NCBI GenBank assembly: GCA_030044475.1 | Contig: JASHVP010000008.1 | Coordinates: 1-8,132, forward strand | Length of the DNA: 8,132 bases | DNA from: Thermoplasmata archaeon | GTDB lineage: Archaea; Thermoplasmatota; Thermoplasmata; Lutacidiplasmatales; UBA184 | Direction: 5' to 3' | Shown here: positions 5,381 through 8,132 of the stretch, piece after piece | How positions within the stretch are numbered: the first letter of the stretch is position 1 | Layout: each line of letters begins with the position of its first letter | Made by a program: the position numbers and the translations under genes | Notes under the pieces: generated by a model | Told to the model about the DNA's origin: nothing | Database searches by the model: none | The model's input: the letters and a program-made list of their open reading frames with translations, nothing else

Positions 5381-6681
5381 GTGGCCCGGCGTTCGACCCG
5401 GTCGCCCGGGCGTTCGCCCCCGATGCCGAGGGGCGAGCGGTCCGCCTCCGGGGGTGGGTGCTGCGGTCCCGGTCGTCCGGCGGGATCCTGTTCGTCGTGC
5501 TGCGGGACCGGACGGGGCACGTCCAGGTGACGGCCCGCCGCGACGCGGTCGGCGCCGCCGCGTTCGACGCGGCCGAGCACGTCCAGGTCGAAGGGGCGAT
5601 CTCGGTCGAGGGGACGGTCGCCGCGGACGCTCGGGCCCCGGGGGGACGCGAGGTGCGCGCGACCTCGATCGCCGTCCTGGACGCGGGCCAGCCGTTCCCG
5701 ATCTTCTCCGAGCAGACCGAGGAGTTCCTCCTCGACAAGCGGCATCTCGCGATCCGCTCCCAGGAGCACGTCGCGACGTTCCGGGTGAAGGCGGAGCTGC
5801 TCCGGGCGCTTCGCGAGTTCCTCGACCGCGAGGAGGTCCTCGAGGTGACGCCGCCGATCCTCTCCGGGAACGCGGCGGAGGGCGGCTCGGAAGCGTTCCA
5901 GATCGACTACTTCGGCCGGCCCGGCTACCTCTCCCAGACGGCCCAGCTGTACCTCGAGGCCCTGATCGCGCCGCACGAGCGGGTGTACGCGCTCACCCCG
6001 TCGTTCCGGGCCGAGAAGTCCCGGACGAACCGCCATCTCACGGAGTACCTGCACCTCGAGGTCGAGCTCGCGTGGACCGACCTCGACGGGCTGATCGACT
6101 TCACGGAGCGGATGATCGCGGAGTCGGTCCGGGCGGTGGCGGAGCGCCGCCCGAAGGAGCTCGCCGCGCTCGGTCGGCCGCCGGAGGAGCTGCTCGCGCT
6201 CCGGCGCCCGTTCCCGCGGATCACGTACACGGAGGCGATCGAGCGCCTGCGGGCCCAGGGGTTCCGTCTCGAGTGGGGGTCCGACCTCGGGACCGCCGAG
6301 GAGCGCGCCCTCACGCTCGAGTCGAAGGAGCCGCTGTTCGTGACCCGGTACCCGCGGGCGGTCAAGGCGTTCTACATGCTCCAGACGCCGGGCGACCCCC
6401 GGACCGTCGAGGCCGTCGACCTGCTCGGGCCCGAAGGGTACCACGAGCTCGTCGGCGCGTCGTGCCGGGAGACGGACATCGACCGTCTGGTCGAACGGAT
6501 CGGACAGATCGGCGCCCGGGTCGAGGAGTACGAGTGGTACCTCGACCTGCGCCGCCACGGGAGCGTGCCCCACGCCGGGCTCGGGCTCGGCATCGAGCGA
6601 CTGCTGCGCTGGATGCTCCGGCGCGAGCACATCCGCGAGACGACGCCGTTCCCGCGGACCCCGGCCCGGCACACGCCCTAG
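5377..6681 (+). CDS. asnS: Asparaginyl-tRNA synthetase, archaeal type
   Basis: A 434-residue class IIb aminoacyl-tRNA synthetase that activates asparagine with ATP and loads it onto tRNA-Asn. An N-terminal OB-fold anticodon-binding domain spans roughly 15-110 (VRLRGWVLRSR at 22-32), followed by the class II catalytic core. Motif 2 is FRAEKSRTNRHLTE (210-223); its RAEKSRT form marks AsnRS, since archaeal AspRS usually reads RAE-x-x-x-T with His or Asn. Motif 3 is GLGLGIER (401-408), and YEWYLDLRRHGSVPH (385-399) matches archaeal AsnRS closely. The loop normally reading GGSQRE is GASCRE (360-365). The start is GTG overlapping the TFS stop. An ATG 15 bases earlier is the alternative. AspRS, or an asparagine-synthetase paralog lacking the anticodon domain, fits less well. 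A direct Asn charging route implies this lineage need not depend on amidation for tRNA-Asn. Confidence 0.94.
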   Translation: MSGPAFDPVARAFAPDAEGRAVRLRGWVLRSRSSGGILFVVLRDRTGHVQVTARRDAVGAAAFDAAEHVQVEGAISVEGTVAADARAPGGREVRATSIAVLDAGQPFPIFSEQTEEFLLDKRHLAIRSQEHVATFRVKAELLRALREFLDREEVLEVTPPILSGNAAEGGSEAFQIDYFGRPGYLSQTAQLYLEALIAPHERVYALTPSFRAEKSRTNRHLTEYLHLEVELAWTDLDGLIDFTERMIAESVRAVAERRPKELAALGRPPEELLALRRPFPRITYTEAIERLRAQGFRLEWGSDLGTAEERALTLESKEPLFVTRYPRAVKAFYMLQTPGDPRTVEAVDLLGPEGYHELVGASCRETDIDRLVERIGQIGARVEEYEWYLDLRRHGSVPHAGLGLGIERLLRWMLRREHIRETTPFPRTPARHTP

Positions 6682-6695
6682 CCGCGGTGGGCAAG

Positions 6696-6704
6696 ATTCA
6701 ATAG
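6696..6704 (+). promoter_or_regulatory. Possible TATA-like box for the GNAT gene
   Basis: ATTCAATAG lies 48-56 bases before the GTG at 6752, in the 70-base gap after asnS. With a start of transcription about 25 bases downstream, the transcript would carry a leader of roughly 25-30 bases, consistent with an SD site being present for this gene. Confidence 0.42.
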
Positions 6705-6737
6705 CGCGCGCGATTCTCGCGGCGCCGTCCGCTCGTC

Positions 6738-6742
6738 GGGAG
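6738..6742 (+). promoter_or_regulatory. Shine-Dalgarno-like site for the GNAT gene
   Basis: GGGAG ends 9 bases before the GTG at 6752. It supports that start and contrasts with the leaderless starts of purD and TFS. A second GGGAG overlaps the start codon itself and is less useful. Confidence 0.35.
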
Positions 6743-6751
6743 CCCACGGGA

Positions 6752-7258
6752 GTGTCAGAACAGGGGACGCACCGAGGAGCGGGGTCGCCGTCGCCCGTCT
6801 CCGTCGAGAGGATCACGCACCAGGACGTCCCGGCGATCTGCGCGCTCTACAAGCGCGTCTGGGAGCCGGCCCCGGACGGGGTGCCGAGCGAGTTCGTCAA
6901 ATCGTGGATCCCGACGCCGCTCGAGTTCACGAGCTGGATGGAGGGGATCACCTACTTCGCGGCGCGCCGCGACGGCCGCGTGGTCGGCGTCGTCGGCCTC
7001 GAGATGCGTCGCGGCACGGGTCGTCTCGTGCACCTGGCCGTCGACCCCGACGCCCGACGCCAGGGCGTCGCGACCGCCCTCGTGAAGGCGGGGCTCGACT
7101 GGGCGCGCCACGCCAACGCCCCGGCGGTCTGGACCGACGCGCTCGCCAAGTTCCCCGGGGCCGCCGACCTGTTCCGCCATCTGGGGTTCAAGGACGCCGG
7201 TCTGCTCCACCGGCACGAGTGGGGCGAGGACATCCGGCTGTTCGAGCTGCTGCTCTAG
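6752..7258 (+). CDS. GNAT-family N-acetyltransferase
   Basis: A 168-residue acetyl-CoA-dependent acetyltransferase. The first 16 residues are a Ser/Gly/Pro-rich leader; the domain starts at VSVERITHQDVPAICALY (16-33), typical of strand 1 and helix 1. The acetyl-CoA pyrophosphate-binding motif A is RRQGVATAL (102-110) after the strand VHLAVDPDA (93-101), and FRHLGFKDAG (141-150) is the usual C-terminal motif B. The insert at 38-60 (EPAPDG to PLEFT) is longer than in minimal GNATs. The substrate cannot be read from the sequence: protein N-termini, small amines and amino acids are all possible. It is probably transcribed from its own promoter. The start is GTG. Its TAG stop overlaps the stop of the convergent gene by four bases. 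Confidence 0.9.
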   Translation: MSEQGTHRGAGSPSPVSVERITHQDVPAICALYKRVWEPAPDGVPSEFVKSWIPTPLEFTSWMEGITYFAARRDGRVVGVVGLEMRRGTGRLVHLAVDPDARRQGVATALVKAGLDWARHANAPAVWTDALAKFPGAADLFRHLGFKDAGLLHRHEWGEDIRLFELLL

Positions 7259-8132
7259 GCCCCGTCGCGCGCCCGGCGGGCGCGCAGCCGCGCGAGCGAC
7301 ACCCCGTGCGTCTGCTGCAGGGCGCGCAGGCGCCGCAACCCCTCCTCCGGACGACCCCGGAAGAACTCCCGCGCCCCCCGGGCGAGTTGCATCGCCTCGA
7401 GCTCGGTCGCGATGCCGTGCGACCGCTCCTCGATCAGGTAGTCGCCGTACTCGGAGACGTACCGGGGGAGACCGGCCTTCAGCCGGTTCACGGCCTGGAG
7501 GCGGAGGGCCCGGATCTGCTGCTTGAGCGAGGCCAACTTGCCCGCGCGGAGCTCCGCCTCGAGGTCCTCGGCGACCTCGCCGGGGTCCTGGGGTGGCTCG
7601 ACGCCGACGGCCGCCATGTCCTTCAGCAGCGCGACGACGCGCTCGAGCTCCTCCCGCGCCTGGTCGAGGTGCCGCTCCTTCAGCGTCACCACGCGGTCGA
7701 CCTGGTGGAACGTCGCGAGCGCGGCCGCGATGTCGCCGGTCCGGGCGGCGTGGAGCGCGTCCTCGATCTGGTCGCGCTCGAGCCGGCTGTCGACCGCGTA
7801 CGCCTCGAGGCGGGTGAGCCGGCCCTTCGTCCGCTTCTCCCACTCCTCGAACGCCGTGACGATCCGCCGCTGCGCGATCCGCTCGATCCCGCGGACGACC
7901 TCGGCCCACGGCTCCGGGTTTGGCGCGGCCCGGGCGGCCTCGTCGGCCCATGCGGGCAGGTGCGGCAGCGCGATGCCCAGCGCCCGCGCCTCGTCGCGCC
8001 ACTGATTGAGACGCGCCAAGCGCCGGGCCAGCTCCGAGGCGAACGGATTCGTCGAAGCGGCGGGAGGGGCCGCCCGCCGGGGAGCGGCCGGCGCCGCGTC
8101 CCGAGCGCGGGGGACCGCCGGGTCGCTCGCCG
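7255..8132 (-). CDS. Unrecognised helical/coiled-coil protein, N-terminus beyond window
   Basis: A minus-strand gene whose frame stays open to the right edge, giving 291 visible residues and no clear start. From the edge, the visible N-terminal part is an Ala/Pro/Arg-rich low-complexity stretch (about 26 residues), then NPFASELARRLARLNQWRDE. The body is almost entirely predicted helix, with charged heptad-like runs (LKERHLDQAREELERVVALL; YGDYLIEERSHG) and no Cys cluster, membrane segment or enzyme motif. The TTG at 8017-8019 could serve as a start, but the flanking Ala/Pro linker looks like an interdomain spacer, so a larger multidomain protein is more likely. Function is unknown; scaffolding or partner-binding is a guess. 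It converges on the GNAT gene. Confidence 0.75.
   Translation of the reverse strand, partial: ASDPAVPRARDAAPAAPRRAAPPAASTNPFASELARRLARLNQWRDEARALGIALPHLPAWADEAARAAPNPEPWAEVVRGIERIAQRRIVTAFEEWEKRTKGRLTRLEAYAVDSRLERDQIEDALHAARTGDIAAALATFHQVDRVVTLKERHLDQAREELERVVALLKDMAAVGVEPPQDPGEVAEDLEAELRAGKLASLKQQIRALRLQAVNRLKAGLPRYVSEYGDYLIEERSHGIATELEAMQLARGAREFFRGRPEEGLRRLRALQQTHGVSLARLRARRARDGA

Noticed and set aside
5377..6681. Aspartyl-tRNA synthetase as an alternative identity
   Set aside because: Motif 2 (RAEKSRTNRHLTE), the KAFYM segment and the C-terminal YEWYLDLRR-HGSVPH match archaeal AsnRS rather than AspRS.
5038..6816. Long minus-strand open frame antisense to TFS and asnS
   Set aside because: The same GC-driven artefact; it covers two well-supported genes and shows no domain.
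7255..8019. Complete gene starting at the TTG at 8017-8019
   Set aside because: The frame continues open to the window edge through a linker-like sequence, and no convincing promoter or SD site precedes the TTG. Retained only as an alternative.
1..8132. Mobile element, CRISPR array, tRNA or rRNA gene
   Set aside because: No direct-repeat arrays, terminal inverted repeats, transposase or integrase motifs, cloverleaf-like sequences or rRNA stretches were seen in either strand.

Overview
The window is a compact, very GC-rich piece of an archaeal chromosome (roughly 70% G+C by eye). The archaeal assignment rests on three genes of archaeal/eukaryotic type: RNA polymerase subunit Rpo11/L, transcription factor S (TFS) and an archaeal-type asparaginyl-tRNA synthetase. 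It is supported by a zinc-ribbon form of the RNA 2'-phosphotransferase KptA and by TATA-like boxes about 25-35 bases upstream of several start codons that lack a Shine-Dalgarno (SD) site. A high-GC euryarchaeal or Thermoplasmatota-like lineage would fit, but that placement is inference. I see no insertion sequences, tRNA or rRNA genes, CRISPR arrays or phage genes. This is ordinary, tightly packed chromosome.

Layout. Positions 1-249 hold the C-terminal end of an aldehyde dehydrogenase. A GTG-started zinc metallopeptidase of the M2/M3 type follows (305-1843). Next comes a small membrane protein with an N-terminal zinc ribbon and a predicted outer domain (1913-2536). It converges on a minus-strand pair, rpoL (3493-3206) then kptA (3196-2543); the two stop codons of the convergence lie in a perfect 16-base palindrome. 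A 125-base divergent promoter region (3494-3618) separates rpoL from purD (3619-5025, purine synthesis). TFS (5069-5380) and asnS (5377-6681) follow and overlap at GTGA, so they are probably co-translated. A GNAT acetyltransferase (6752-7258) converges on an unrecognised helical, coiled-coil-rich gene on the minus strand (7255 to beyond the right edge). Their stop codons share the palindrome CTAG.

How the genes fit together. The centre is an information-processing cluster: rpoL, the cleavage factor TFS, asnS and the RNA-modifying enzyme kptA, with purD set among them. The flanking genes (aldehyde dehydrogenase, peptidase, zinc-ribbon membrane protein, acetyltransferase) have no obvious pathway in common. 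I do not see a clearly new multi-gene system. The best leads are the rpoL-kptA pairing together with a KptA that lacks the usual HGT motif, the AsnRS active-site loop substitutions, the ACE-like archaeal peptidase, and the unidentified coiled-coil gene cut by the window edge. No gap between genes exceeds 125 bases.
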